From contig NC_020172.2 of NCBI RefSeq assembly GCF_000224145.3, positions 4,989,961 to 5,053,960 of the forward strand: a stretch of DNA of 64,000 nucleotides, read 5' to 3'. Source of the stretch: Ciona intestinalis (Eukaryota; Chordata; Ascidiacea; Phlebobranchia; Cionidae). How positions within the stretch are numbered: position 1 is the stretch's first letter; every line of letters begins with the position of its first letter. The translations under genes and the position numbers were made by a program. Of this stretch, positions 35,701 through 46,927 are shown piece after piece. A model generated the notes under the pieces. The model was not told the origin of the DNA and did no database searches. It was given only the letters and a program-made list of their open reading frames with translations.

Positions 35701-37384
35701 TTCCCCAGACACCTGTTCATGATCGGGGCAAACTTAATTAAAACGAAGCATCTGGACGTCTTACGTGGCTGGCCAAACAATAATAGAGGTTTCATATTGA
35801 TTATGTCTGTTGTCGTTCTGCTACCCCGATTTTTGCGCTCGGTTTGCGCGATATTCATCTGAGCTTCACGAAATGGGTTGGGGGTTATAATATTTAAAGG
35901 GTTGGGTTATTCGTCATTGGGCGACCTAGATGTTATCGCTTTTAACGTGACGTGGCTGCGTGTGAAATTCATTGTTTACCAAATATAATAAGGGCAGGGC
36001 AAGAATAAGGCGATGATTTTGCGCTATATAGTAAAGCGGATTATTTTATAATGCTTTGATCATTAGGCAACGGCGGCCGGATTGTTTTCTGTTTCAAGAG
36101 TTCTGGTTAAAGTTTCCCCCACGGCAATGCCGATCACCATCTTACTCAAGTTCTAAACAAACATTCTACGAAACATAGATTGCGCAATATTTGAAACTAC
36201 TTCGTACATTAGGTATTTTTATTTCTGCCCAATTTAAGTTACCGTATGTTGGGTTTAGCAACCATGCTTTTAATTAATACTTTTCCTCATGTAGGTTTTT
36301 ACCGGAGCGTGATTTCCCGAATCGTTTATTTGCTAAATCTTTGATTTTTGGTATTTATCTGACCCACCTACAATTCCCATAGACCGTTGTTAATTGTTTA
36401 AAACACGATCGGGATATATTATGTGCTAAAGGTGTTCCGTCTTCCCCAGCCCTACTATTTATACGGCCCAAGCAGCATGGATACTCTATATGAGGGTGGC
36501 CGTGTGGAAAAGCACACCGCGTGTGGGACTTTGGAATTAGGGGTTAGCCTACTAAAATCCGGGGTTTACCACCCTAGTGATATCTACACACAACCGCCAC
36601 CGTAAACTTACTTACCGCATTTATAATTTTCATCGCGGCCAGACCAGTGCGCCTGCGGGGATAGGCGGCCCAACTTCCCGCGTCTGCCTCGCTTTGCGGG
36701 TCGGCATCTTCTGTTGCTACGATGTTCACCAGCCATTCGGAACCCAGGAGCACACCGTACCGCGCACCGGGAACGGACACGCCGGCCATTAGAACAATTT
36801 ACAATTATTCTCGGGTCCACTGGCCATACTGGGCACAAGAGGGCGCTAGAGTCTCTGGGAGGGAACGGTACAGAAGGTAAAGCCACCAGTTTTTTCGACA
36901 AAAACTGCCGCGGATCTGGCATTCTCTCATTCATGGTAAAAAAGCTTTTTCGCCAAGTATTCGGCTTCCTAAAGCGCCGATGCTTCCTTTTCTTTTTGCG
37001 TCGTTTCTTCGACGATTTTGTTGCCCGTCGATGCAACCTGTTATCGTCATTATTTGCCGAAATGTCCGATGTTTCCCACGGACCGGTTGTGTTCGTTATG
37101 CTCAATGAAGCGTTTTGGAAAAAGAGCAAATTTTGTGCGCCATACGTCACCTTGTATACCGTGTCTTTCAATACCAGCTTACTCCCCATTAACACATATC
37201 CGCTGACCTCGCTTTTAGTTCTGCCGGGCCGGACCTCTAAAGCCCGAATATCATTAACAACTCTTAATGTTCCGTTTACCGAATCCGAGTCTTCGGCGCT
37301 CACTCTTCCGAGCATAAGGTTAGAGCTTCCGATGTGTAAAAACAGAAGCAAAATTGCAAAACATCGCTGTTTTCTCGAACACAT
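32758..37384 (-). CDS. Secreted protein with two Sushi (CCP) domains and possible EAR-like repeats, unnamed
   Basis: Exons recognised: 37384-36616, 35194-35006, 34937-34810, 33523-33330, 33083-32758. The first has a signal peptide (MCSRKQRCFAILLLFLHIGS) and a very basic segment (KSSKKRRKKKRKHRRFRK) suited to proprotein or heparin contacts. It ends in one CCP module (LLCPVWP...NCSNGRR...CAVRCAPGF...CRP...YKC); the next exon is a second CCP (CEVLIPPPNGTIKC...CQLVCDHGYDV...HCQSDGSWSGRTGLC). The last two exons contain blocks such as GSTSFEISGDQYIVVAQSA then CFVYKRL, which resemble EAR/EPTP propeller blades; that link is weak. Phase does not close between the 34810 and 33523 exons; an exon around 33830-33950 (INCYPAKLGKNGDV) probably belongs here. 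An in-frame ATG at 37426 is an alternative start. I do not recognise an orthologue. Confidence 0.65.
33131..33320 (+). mobile_element. MITE left half followed by a SINE tail fragment
   Basis: 33131-33197 has the MITE left end (ATAGTATAGTGGGAAAGATA, TTTTATTCTATTTTCTTGTC) and breaks off after GGTAGTAAACA. From 33203 a SINE tail follows (GTAACTCGTTAAGCGGGCAC, GAACACCCGTGTTATAAAAA, GGATAAATAAGTTAAATTCA). The join suggests a SINE insertion or a deletion within the MITE. Confidence 0.65.
34266..34352 (+). mobile_element. MITE fragment, left half
   Basis: GTAGGTAGGGGTGAAATGGG, TTTTCATTTTTTGTCGTCCC and AGCAAACAAAGAATATTTAT match the left half of the family; the right half is absent. Confidence 0.6.
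34610..34803 (+). repeat. 71-bp minisatellite, about 2.5 units, in Sushi-gene intron
   Basis: Repeats of CTCACTGTCGAGTTATAACA, TGGGTGTCTTCTTATACACC, AGACACACATGGTGTATT. Same unit as the long arrays at 51235-51640 and 57295-58000. Confidence 0.85.
35437..35568 (+). mobile_element. Diverged MITE relative, right part
   Basis: AATTAACAACACTCTTTTAG and ATTTCTGTAAATATTCTTGA lead to the family right end GTCCCATCTTCCCCCCACCC then TACTACATA. The same interior appears at the window's left edge (about 25-165). Confidence 0.5.
36363..36457 (+). mobile_element. MITE fragment, right half
   Basis: CCATAGACCGTTGTTAATTG, AAAACACGATCGGGATATAT and AAAGGTGTTCCGTCTTCCCC then AGCCCTACTATTT. The left half is missing. 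Confidence 0.7.
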
Positions 37385-37426
37385 CTTAAAATCCGTATTA
37401 GCGCTGTCGGTAAATCCAATATCCAA

Positions 37427-38400
37427 ATGTAAAATTCAAGTCTTGAGTCACGTTGGCCTTTTCTCCGGCGAGTTACTTCTGGTAACCTGAGAAGTCGTTT
37501 TCCACTTTCACCAATGAGTCTTTGACGTCTTCTCACATCCCAGAGACATCATGTCGCTTAGAATCATGTACAGCTAATAAAGACTCGACCCTACGGCGAC
37601 CATAACAAAATAAACACGCAATTAGATATTAGGATATGGTGTAATAACACATCATGAGGATCAAACCAACGCTAACCTACCGACGACCTTGTGGCCAGTT
37701 TTGTCTTTTAAACAGCCCTAATGTATAAAGACTGGCTAGCGGCAATCGGGTTCACTTACCGGGTGGTAGCAACACGCTTACAAGACTAATTGCTTGTTAC
37801 CTTCGGCCACACGCGTGTGGTTCTGCTACAGCGCGAGGACGCGGTATCGACGATAAATTTACAATCCCTCGCTTTGTGATGTAATAGGGGCGGGGACCGG
37901 CATTCGAGAACAACAACAAGAGAGAGAATAAAGCGATCGCGGTAACATCAAAGTAGTTGAAAAACATTTACGCATAATGGGTTTACAACTTCTGCAGATC
38001 GCTGCAGCGTCGTGGTGGCGATGGCGTTTATCTTCGATTGTAATATAGAACTGACCACGTACATAGCACGCATTGTGTAGTACGTGGGTCTTTATTACGT
38101 TACAGAAGCTTTATTACGTTTATTTGTTTGCTAACAGTGGGTCTTGTTTCCTGTGTGACGTGACAATCTAAACTCGACATTTCTTCCAAAACCAGCCAAC
38201 CGTAACGATATAACATCATGATCAAGTGTAGAGTCGTGTTACATCGCGTCGTATCTTCAAAATCACAAGTAATTGGCCGGAAGCGTTCTCTATGACGTCA
38301 TAAACCCTTCCCGCATTCCCCGGGGGTCATTAGAGTTTAGATAAATCTTAGCGGGAATATTGTTTTCAAAGTGGCGAAATATTGTACACGAAGCTAGAGT
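37427..38400. promoter_or_regulatory. GC-richer region upstream of the Sushi gene
   Basis: Probably holds the promoter and 5'-UTR exon(s) of the minus-strand Sushi gene. A good minus-strand donor (CACCCG then GTAAGTG) occurs near 37760, and an acceptor (CTTCTCAG) near 37488. TGACGTCA occurs near 38293. No coding frame recognised. Confidence 0.4.
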
Positions 38401-38888
38401 TTGGTATAAGCTATTCTCAATATAACTAAGTTAATTTATACTGGTTTGTGGGTTTAGTAGCCACGTTTTTATTTGTTTCTTTTACCACTGTCGTTTTGCT
38501 GCTAAATTCTCTTCTCTTTGCTAAATAATTAGCCCTATCTTCGCTTTTGTACTCGAAGAGATACAAAAATAACGTTATATCCTTTTAAATCATTAGTTAC
38601 ATTTGTACACTTTCTTGACCCATATAATTACATTTAAACATTTTTCACGTTAGTTTTTATATATTTTACGAAATTCCTTTTTTCCTAGACCTATACCACG
38701 CCTACCCTAAGTCGACCGAGTTCAAAAAGATAAAATTCCTGCGATAATTCGAAAGCGCTGATAAAGTTCGCACATTCTAAAATACCGTAATCTTAAACAG
38801 GTGGGGCACACTGTTGATTTTAGACTTAACATTTTGGCTGACTTGGTCTTAAACTGCATGGTATAATATAGAAACAGCTGCCTAAGAT

Positions 38889-39084
38889 ACAGTAGGGCGG
38901 GGAAAGATGGAACACCTTCTAACTCTATTTTATCTTCCCATTAAGTAGTAAACAAAGAACATTCAAATAATTATAAAATTATACCCTAACGAGTCCGATA
39001 GACTGCTGTTAATTGTTTAAAACATGATCAGGATATTTGGATATTATGTACTAAAGGTGTCCCATCTTCTCCCACTTTACTATA
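38889..39084 (+). mobile_element. MITE copy, near full length
   Basis: ACAGTAGGGCGGGGAAAGAT left end, CCATCTTCTCCCACTTTACT right end, full interior (AGTAAACAAAGAACATTCAA). Confidence 0.88.
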
Positions 39085-39666
39085 CAATGTATGTAGTCCA
39101 TACTTTACTAAGCAACCGCTTTCTTAGGCTTCATACACTGCAATGCAAGAATAACTATACTCTGTGCAATACTGAGATACAGCGTACAATAAGTTCAACT
39201 ATCCGCTGGTTTGTTTATGTCCGAAACAGCGTCATTATAACGAAAGCATTGTATCTTTTATCGTTGCCATCTTACCACCTAAACTAAACTAAAACAGCAT
39301 TGTTAATTGTTAAAAAACTGGATTATGAATTATACGACATTATGCGCTAAAGGTATCCATCTTACCCCACAGTAATATACATTGTTTTTTAAAATACATA
39401 CTCGCTGTTGAAAAAATACACTCGCTGTCACCTTTCTATCAGTTCTTCCGTTCACCTGACTCGTATACTACAGGCCCACCCTTTGAAGCCGCTATGTCGC
39501 CCGCTTTATATAAAATACTTGACGTGTTTAGGGACTTGGTTTTTAAACTGGGTTAAGTGGGGGTTACAGTGGTGTCGGTGAGACCTTTGTGTCTGCTTCA
39601 CACGAAATAAAACCGAACTGACGCATTCCAATTTAATTCACTACTCTACAAAAATCTAATACATTA

Positions 39667-39871
39667 GTAGGGTAGCGGAAGATTCTACACCTTTAGCAGT
39701 TTAGCACCTAAAATACAAATATCCTGATCGTGTTTTACACAATTAACAGCGGTCTATGGGAGTCGTGAGGATACGGTTTTATAATTCTTTGAATGTTCTT
39801 TGTTTACTACCATAAATGGGACCAGAAAATAGAATAAAAAGGTGTCTCGTCTTTCCCAACCCTACTGTGGT
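39667..39871 (-). mobile_element. MITE copy, reverse orientation
   Basis: TAGTAGGGTAGCGGAAGATT at one end, GTCTTTCCCAACCCTACTGT at the other, interior reversed (CCTGATCGTGTTTTACACAA, GAATGTTCTTTGTTTACTAC). Confidence 0.85.
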
Positions 39872-41309
39872 ATCTATAACTCAGAACAAACATAAAATTA
39901 CTTACATATGTGACAAACTATCAATATCCAACGCAATTAAACAATAATTATTCTTTGCGTAAACTGTTTATCAATTTGACAGCTAAATTTGACTTTCCAG
40001 TAATACCTAAGTACAAACCACTTATAAATTACACCGCAGAATTTCTCAACCTACTTCAAGCTCGCCACATCGCCCACACATACTTCGTAACTGTAAGTTT
40101 GTAAACTTACAATATATCCTGAACCAACTTTCACTTAACCCGCAACTCAAACATATATTCCACCCTCGCACTTACAATGCTAAACCATCTCTAATGTCAA
40201 ACCACATTTGATCATAGTTAACCTTATGCCCGCATAACCGTTGTAGCCACCGCCGCCACCACAATGATATGCCTCGGCACTCGGGCCGCTAAACCGCCCA
40301 ACCCTTTTACACACGAGCTCAACCAGGCTGGCGCTTCCGTTCCCCTTTCAAAGCTACATACCAGTAATCACATTACCCATTAACTTATACCAATCGTTTT
40401 CCATAATTTTACATCAAAACAGATGTTTTTACCAATTTTGAGCGATATAATTTTCCACAGCACACCTTTTAAAACTGAATTAATTTGTCGCTTTTTTGCT
40501 AATTCTCTGTATATCTTTATTTAATTTACCCCCATTACCGCATTCGGAGTATATATTTTAAAGAATATGTGAAAACAATGTGGTTTCATTAAAAATATAA
40601 AAGCGAACTCCAAACCGCATCGCCTCCAACGAACTTTTTACCGTTTTTATGAAACTTAGTCGTTTTCACAATATATTTTAGTAGTTTATTAAGAACAACA
40701 AAAAGTCCCTCGCTTTGCTGATACGCAATTTCTTTTGTAGCGTTTTTATTTTTAGAAAATAAACTTGACGTAATGAATTTGTTTTTGTTGTTCTTTGAAG
40801 GGTAAATGCAAAACCTTTGTTTTAATTGTCTGCGTAATTATTTTACTAAGAAGTTTGCTTAAGCGGCCCTATTAAGCTTATACTACCCCCGCAATCTTAT
40901 ATAATTGCTTTTATTGGAGCTGCTTTAATTCTCCCAGCTCTATCTTGAATTGATCAAACCGTAATCCGCGCTTAGGTCAGTTGGATTTGGGCTGATAGCG
41001 CCCGATACAGCGATTGTCGGTGTTTTTCCTTTCATCTTGATAGTAGATCCTTGTTTACGTGCGGTCACTTCAAAGACTTCAGTAGCGAATCGACCCCGGC
41101 GCGAAAATTGACGAAAACACAACGAGAGTGAAACCGAAGTTTACCGTAAACGACACACCGGGACGCAACACCTGTTCGGATCCCAGGGTTCATGTGTCAA
41201 GTGCGCAGCATATTTTCCTTTCCTGTGCACAGTTATCTAAAGCGCTGTGAATTTCCCACTTTGTATCCTGTTACAATACCACCCTGTTAACAGGGGTTTA
41301 CTTTCATTT

Positions 41310-41448
41310 ATGGCCGACAATTTAAAGCCACATTTTTAAAGCCCCAAAAGTTGAAGCCGCAAATTTAAAGCCGTTTTTTTTAAAACCGCAAATTCTAAGC
41401 CGAAACTTTAAAATCGCCAATTAAAATGCGTAATTTTAAAACCAAAAT
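41310..41448 (+). repeat. Degenerate ~16-bp tandem repeat
   Basis: About seven to eight imperfect units of an AATTTAAAGCCGC type (TTTAAAGCCACATTTTTAAA, GCCCCAAAAGTTGAAGCCGC). A looser array of similar units lies at about 33655-33800, in a Sushi-gene intron. Confidence 0.6.
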
Positions 41449-42329
41449 GACTCTTAACCAACCAGTGGTCCGCCTTTTTTTTACCCGAGTACCATTTTTC
41501 ACTTCGTAAACACATATTTTTTGCATCACTTATTTTGAAAAAAAAAACAGATAAAAAGAGCCAAAAATTCTTGATATTATTCAGTGTCAAGTTGTTTGTT
41601 AAACACGTATGAGTTGCTCGCGTACCACCTGGAAGACATTTATGCGCAGCATGTGGTACGCGTACCGTAGATTGGGAACCACGGGTTTAAGCTGCCGGGG
41701 TGTCGGCAATATGTGAGGTAATATATAAACTAAAGCTTCGTTTCATGAACTGATGTAAACTATTTTTAACAAAAATCTAGAAAAACAAGTGTTACAGCAT
41801 CACTCATAAAACTGATAGACATGCCATAGCCCACTCAATGTATTAAAAGTATTAAGTAGGTAATAGACATACGCTACTACTGACAAAAGTGTTTCCAATA
41901 AAAAGCATTAAAATATCATGATTCTAAAATCTAATCTCGAACTAAAAGGTAATTTAAAAACTGAAATAAAAGCTGAAATAACTGTTTTTGAATATTTGGA
42001 TATTAAATGCTATATTTGGATATTAAATGCTAAAGGTCTCCTATCTTGCCCTACAGTACTATATAACTACCCCTTCCTGCCTTGTAAACGTGCCCCTATA
42101 TACCCCCTTCCTGCGTTATAAATACCACCATCACTAAGTTCGTATTTACAACTTAAAGCCAATATGTCCACAGTTGGTGTTTTGTAGGCAGTAGTTGGTA
42201 TTAAAGCGAGCGAATGTAGGGAGTAAAACGGGATGTTAAGTTAAACTACTTAAAAACTATCCCCGTTTTTTAATTACTTTGAAACTGCTCTCTCAACCCC
42301 TAAGACGCCGCAACTTATAGGCTACATAT

Positions 42330-42523
42330 AGTACTACGGGAAAGACAGGACACCGTTAGCACATAATCTCCAAATATCCTGATCGTGTTTTAAACGATTA
42401 ACAACGGTCTATGGGAGTCGTGAGGATACGGATTTATAATCCCTTGAATGTTCTTTGTTAACTACTTATTAGGACGAAAAATAGAATGAAAAGATGTCCC
42501 ATCTCCCAACATCCCACTATAAC
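42330..42523 (-). mobile_element. MITE copy, reverse orientation
   Basis: TAGTACTACGGGAAAGACAG at the left, CCCATCTCCCAACATCCCAC at the right, interior reversed (GATCGTGTTTTAAACGATTA, ACAACGGTCTATGGGAGTCG). Confidence 0.85.
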
Positions 42524-43841
42524 TTTCTTAAAATTCATCTCTTTTGTTTTTCTATTTACTTTTGATTTAAGTTATTACTTCACTATCCCATTTAAGAACT
42601 GTACTATGCTTTATAATCATCAGAAAGTTTGCTTTCCTCTTTCTGTGAGTTATAAATATAACATTTAGCGTCTTGGAACCATAATGAAGTGTTTTTCCCA
42701 AACCGCTTACTTGTTTTTTATTTGGAAGCTGCTATAAAAGGTATAAAAAATCACGGTCATTGAAATATATGAGGCGAGTTAGGCATTTTATTTCGTTGTG
42801 TTACATTATAAATACGGAACCCTTTTCCCACGCCACTCTGTATACCTTATGTTTTTATTTAATTTTACACGACGTACTTTGTTTTTGGAATTCCAGCTCT
42901 TTGTCCTTACTTATGGTCAAAATTGAGGTTTAAACCTTAACAAGTTCGAACACTTAATAAATCTTTCAGCATTTAAATTATACGACTCCATCTCCCACTT
43001 TATTGCCTACACATACTTTAAAGTTAAGTGCATTTAGATAGACTAGTTGTCCCACTGGCACCAGTCTAAGTCCCAATCTATCAAGATACAACAAATTTAA
43101 ACTTATTTTAATCGCTTACGCTTAAGTAGAAAACTTAATAAAATTGTCTCAACGGCATGAACCGCTGATAATTACTAAATCGTAATTTTTTTACATTCGA
43201 ACATGTTATTCACTTAAAAATGAGTTCCGTATCAAAACAACGTATTTAGAACTGGATAGAAAAGTACTCGCATTTATCATTTAAATAAAACAACCAATTG
43301 ACCCTTTTTTAACCGGTACATGCATTTACAAACAGCCTACAAAAAGGCTTATTCATTAATTAAGCACGGTTACATTTTACAAAAGATAATTATAACGAGA
43401 ACAAAGTCCATAAATCGATTTAAAATTTCTAATTACCTCTTGTTTGTCATTTCGATTACAAAGTAAGTTAGGATAACAGCTACATAAATACTGTCATTGT
43501 CACAAATTTATTAATATATACAACGTATACAAACTATTAAACTATGCGAGTCAGAATTTGCTTCGTAAATCTAAATTGTCCTTTCTTATTATTTCTCAAA
43601 TCACAGATCTGTTTAATCGCTTAAGTCTCCAGGGCTTTGTCTTATGGCATAAACCCAACCGTTAGAGCTATCTTCACTGCCTTAACTTGGCCCACAGCCA
43701 TAAGTTAGTAGTGAAGGACGAAGTGGTCATACGACCTCAGCTACATAACTATGTAAACACTCAACATAATAACTTGCATCTCGTCTTAAACTACTAAATA
43801 TGAAAAACTAAACATTCGCTGAAAGAATAAAACCAACAAAT

Positions 43842-44048
43842 GTATAGTACGGTGGGGAAATACGGGACACCTGTAACACATAATATCCAAACATTGTGTT
43901 CTTATTTTAAACAATTAACAACGGTCTATACTCTATGGCAGTCGTAAGAATACGGTTTTATAATTCTTTGAATGTTCTTTGTTTACTACCAAATGCGACG
44001 AGAAAACAGAATGAGAAAGTGTCCTATATTCCCTCACTACATTATATA
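43842..44048 (-). mobile_element. MITE copy, reverse orientation
   Basis: TATAGTACGGTGGGGAAATA at the left, CTATATTCCCTCACTACATT at the right. A small internal duplication (GGTCTATACTCTATGGCAGT) distinguishes this copy. Confidence 0.85.
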
Positions 44049-44109
44049 ACCTAATACCATGTATAGTTTTTGAAATACTTAAACAAAACACTACTGTACC
44101 CGGACTGAA

Positions 44110-44284
44110 TACAGTACTTCGGGGTAAGATGGATCCCGTTATCACGTAATATCCGATAACAGTTAACAACGCTTATTTGGAGTCATGAGAATGCGGTTGT
44201 ATAATTCTGTCTCTCTTTGTTTATTATCAAATGCGACGATAAAATAGAATGAAAACATGTACCATCTTACCCCAACTTACTATA
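44110..44284 (-). mobile_element. Diverged MITE copy, reverse orientation
   Basis: CAGTACTTCGGGGTAAGATG at the left and CCATCTTACCCCAACTTACT at the right; the interior is shorter and more diverged than its neighbour 60 bp upstream. Confidence 0.75.
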
Positions 44285-44837
44285 CAGAAATTGCCTAACT
44301 GAAAATTTCTATAAAACGACCTTTTCGGCGACCATTGCTGACCTTTTCTGCCTCATTCCCTTCGTATTGTACAAAGGTACAGACGAAGACGATTTGACAA
44401 TGTAAAACCGCCAGACAATTTGTCAGACCGAAGTTAATATTGAAGAACGGTTAGACCTAATTGAGAAACAGAATCCGACAGAAAACAGCTGTCCAGGTCA
44501 CTTTGATGTCACAATGGCCTCTCTCTCGTCAGTAATGAGAATAGCACTGCTGGGTTTTACATTGGACATCCCACACGCAAGATCGGTTTTCAGATAATCG
44601 TTGCGAGTGGTTAGCAATTAACAGCGGTAAGTGTGATAATCGACTTTATTACATATTAACAACTTTAAAGCGATTACGGCAAGATGGAACCGCAGATTTT
44701 GTTTCCCCAGGATTTAATAGCATTTATAATACAAGGTATAATCAGTCGCCCAAAACCTGTCAGCATATTAGCTAAAATGGTTTAGTTAAACGCTTATTGG
44801 AGATGTATTCACATTTTAGTAGGATGATTCCTATTTA

Positions 44838-44989
44838 TAGTTGGGTGGGGTAAGATGGGACACATTTTTATTCCATTTTCCATCCCATTTGGTAGAAAAC
44901 AAAATACATTCAAAAAATTATAAAACTATTATAAAGGATATTTCGATATTATGTGCTAAAGGTGCCCCGTTTCCCCCACTCTACTATAG
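44838..44989 (+). mobile_element. Internally deleted MITE copy
   Basis: TATAGTTGGGTGGGGTAAGA and CCCGTTTCCCCCACTCTACT are the ends; the segment holding CCGTTGTTAATTG is missing, leaving about 150 bp. Confidence 0.85.
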
Positions 44990-45994
44990 ATCAATTGGTC
45001 GAAATAACGACAAACCTGCAGTCATTATAACACGCTTTAAAGTCAAAACATACACAATCATATTTACACTATTCGCGCGATAAATTTTTTTGCTTTATAT
45101 CCTTGCATTTCTGCCAAATTCGCTTTCTAACCCAAGACTAATTGGTTTATGAACCCCAAAACACACTCTTTCGGCCAAGTCACCATGCCCCATGCAAAAG
45201 CAATAGCAACGCTCATTATTTAAACTTGTTCCTATAACACGTTGGTCTATAGTTTATACTATATAGCCTACGCTGGTTTATATACGTTGGTCCATATATT
45301 TTATACTAAATTCTATTATAACTTAAGACTAATTGGTTTTATATTCACAGAACACATTTACTCAGCCAATAAGTAACTACTGATTAAAAGAACGGTCAAT
45401 TTACGGCTACAGTTGCAAAATATCCGCCTCCGCTTTTACAGTCGTTAACTAAACCATGAGCATAATATCGTGATTTATAAACTTAAGACCACCGTGCGTT
45501 TTACATTGATTATATCAGCGAGCGACTCCTCGGTATTTAATCTATTTTATCTTAATATAAGATTTGTAAACATTCCGCCACTTAAAATAGACTCATCGTT
45601 ATTAAATAACCGTATTTATGTGACTAAGATTTAGTGGCTTTGCGTTAAATATAAAAACATTTAAATGGGAAAATCATGTTTAAAGTTGAAAATCAGATTA
45701 AATTATCCACGTTAATGTCTTTGAGTCACCCAATTTAGGTGCTAGACAAGCTATTATAAAAATACACGTCGATTAAAGGGGAAAATATGAACCGATCTTA
45801 ATTTCCAATAGTCATTATCGCTCAACGAACTTATAATTATGACACTGGTGTTTTATCACAAACCACATGCGATGTTTCCATTCACCTTGTGCCTGCTTGC
45901 AGGTATATTAAATTGGCGTCGGTTCATACAAAAAATAAAATAAACAAAAAACCACAAACTTGTATACATGCTGACCAGCAAGCGGACACGAGGT

Positions 45995-46196
45995 ATAGTA
46001 GGGTGGGGTAACATGTTTTTATTATTATAGTCCCATTTCGTAGTAAACAAAGAATATTTACAGAACTGTATAACCGTATCCCCACGACTCTCAAAATAGC
46101 TTTGTTAATTGTTAATTCTTAAAATAGGGGATTCGGAAATATGAGATATCAATAGGGACATCATGTATTAACAGCACCCATCTTACTCTACACTAG
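45995..46196 (+). mobile_element. MITE copy with diverged right end
   Basis: TATAGTAGGGTGGGGTAACA at the left, AGTAAACAAAGAATATTTAC inside, CACCCATCTTACTCTACACT at the right. Confidence 0.75.
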
Positions 46197-46927
46197 ACGT
46201 CACCGCCCGTGATAGCCAATAAGACACCCGTGTCATATCTGTGAATTGCCCGACGTGAGAATAAATAGGATAATGACCGCGTTGCTTTGATGTATAATCT
46301 TGGAGTGTGTATGTAACATTGTAGGGGGACGGACATGTGTCTTATGCTGATCAAATAGATGCCTTGGCAGTAACAAGTTCACATACGACCATTAAATATT
46401 AGTTTTTTAGGCATAGCTCACGAGTGCAACCTGGTGGCCGGTCTAATCGTACCTGATAATAACGATGTTTTGAATTTATTGCGGAAAAATAACTAAGTAT
46501 TAATGACAAAGTCGGTCTAACAAGATTATGTAATTTTTTGTTAAATAAAATAAAACGCTACCTTAATTTTAAAGAAAATTAATGTTTTCGGTATAAAATT
46601 ACCCGTTTGTAAACTGTGAAGATAATTTTTAAGCAAATTTAGTTGTTGAAAATTATTTTTTTTAAATAAATTAACTTAACCCCAATTAAAATAAAAAACA
46701 AATGCGTTTTATTTTAATTGACAAAGTTCCAGACCTCATCCGTTTTAAGTTGCGGTTTTGTTATCTGTTTCCGCAAAAAGATTTCCCTTCGAATTTTTAA
46801 TTTTTAAATAAATATTGAGAATATATTTGTCATTTTAGGGCTAAGGATTGTAAAAATAATTGTTAAAAATAAACTGTAAACTCTTGGTTGCTTCATAAAC
46901 AGCATAAAGGATTAATTTTGGTGAAAT

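Larger units (their letters stand above)
38401..46927. other. Gene-poor tract rich in MITE copies
   Basis: About 8.5 kb without a credible gene. MITE copies are listed separately. An isolated open frame on the minus strand at 41122-40940 (ending TDLSADYGLINSR) is less AT-rich than its surroundings and could be a lone 5' exon, but it has no supporting partner exon. Partial MITE right ends also occur at about 39293-39376 and 41993-42053. Confidence 0.5.

Noticed and set aside
36714-37490. 258-residue plus-strand open frame
   Set aside because: It is the antisense shadow of the first Sushi-gene exon, which has a signal peptide, CCP cysteines and a proper splice donor on the minus strand.
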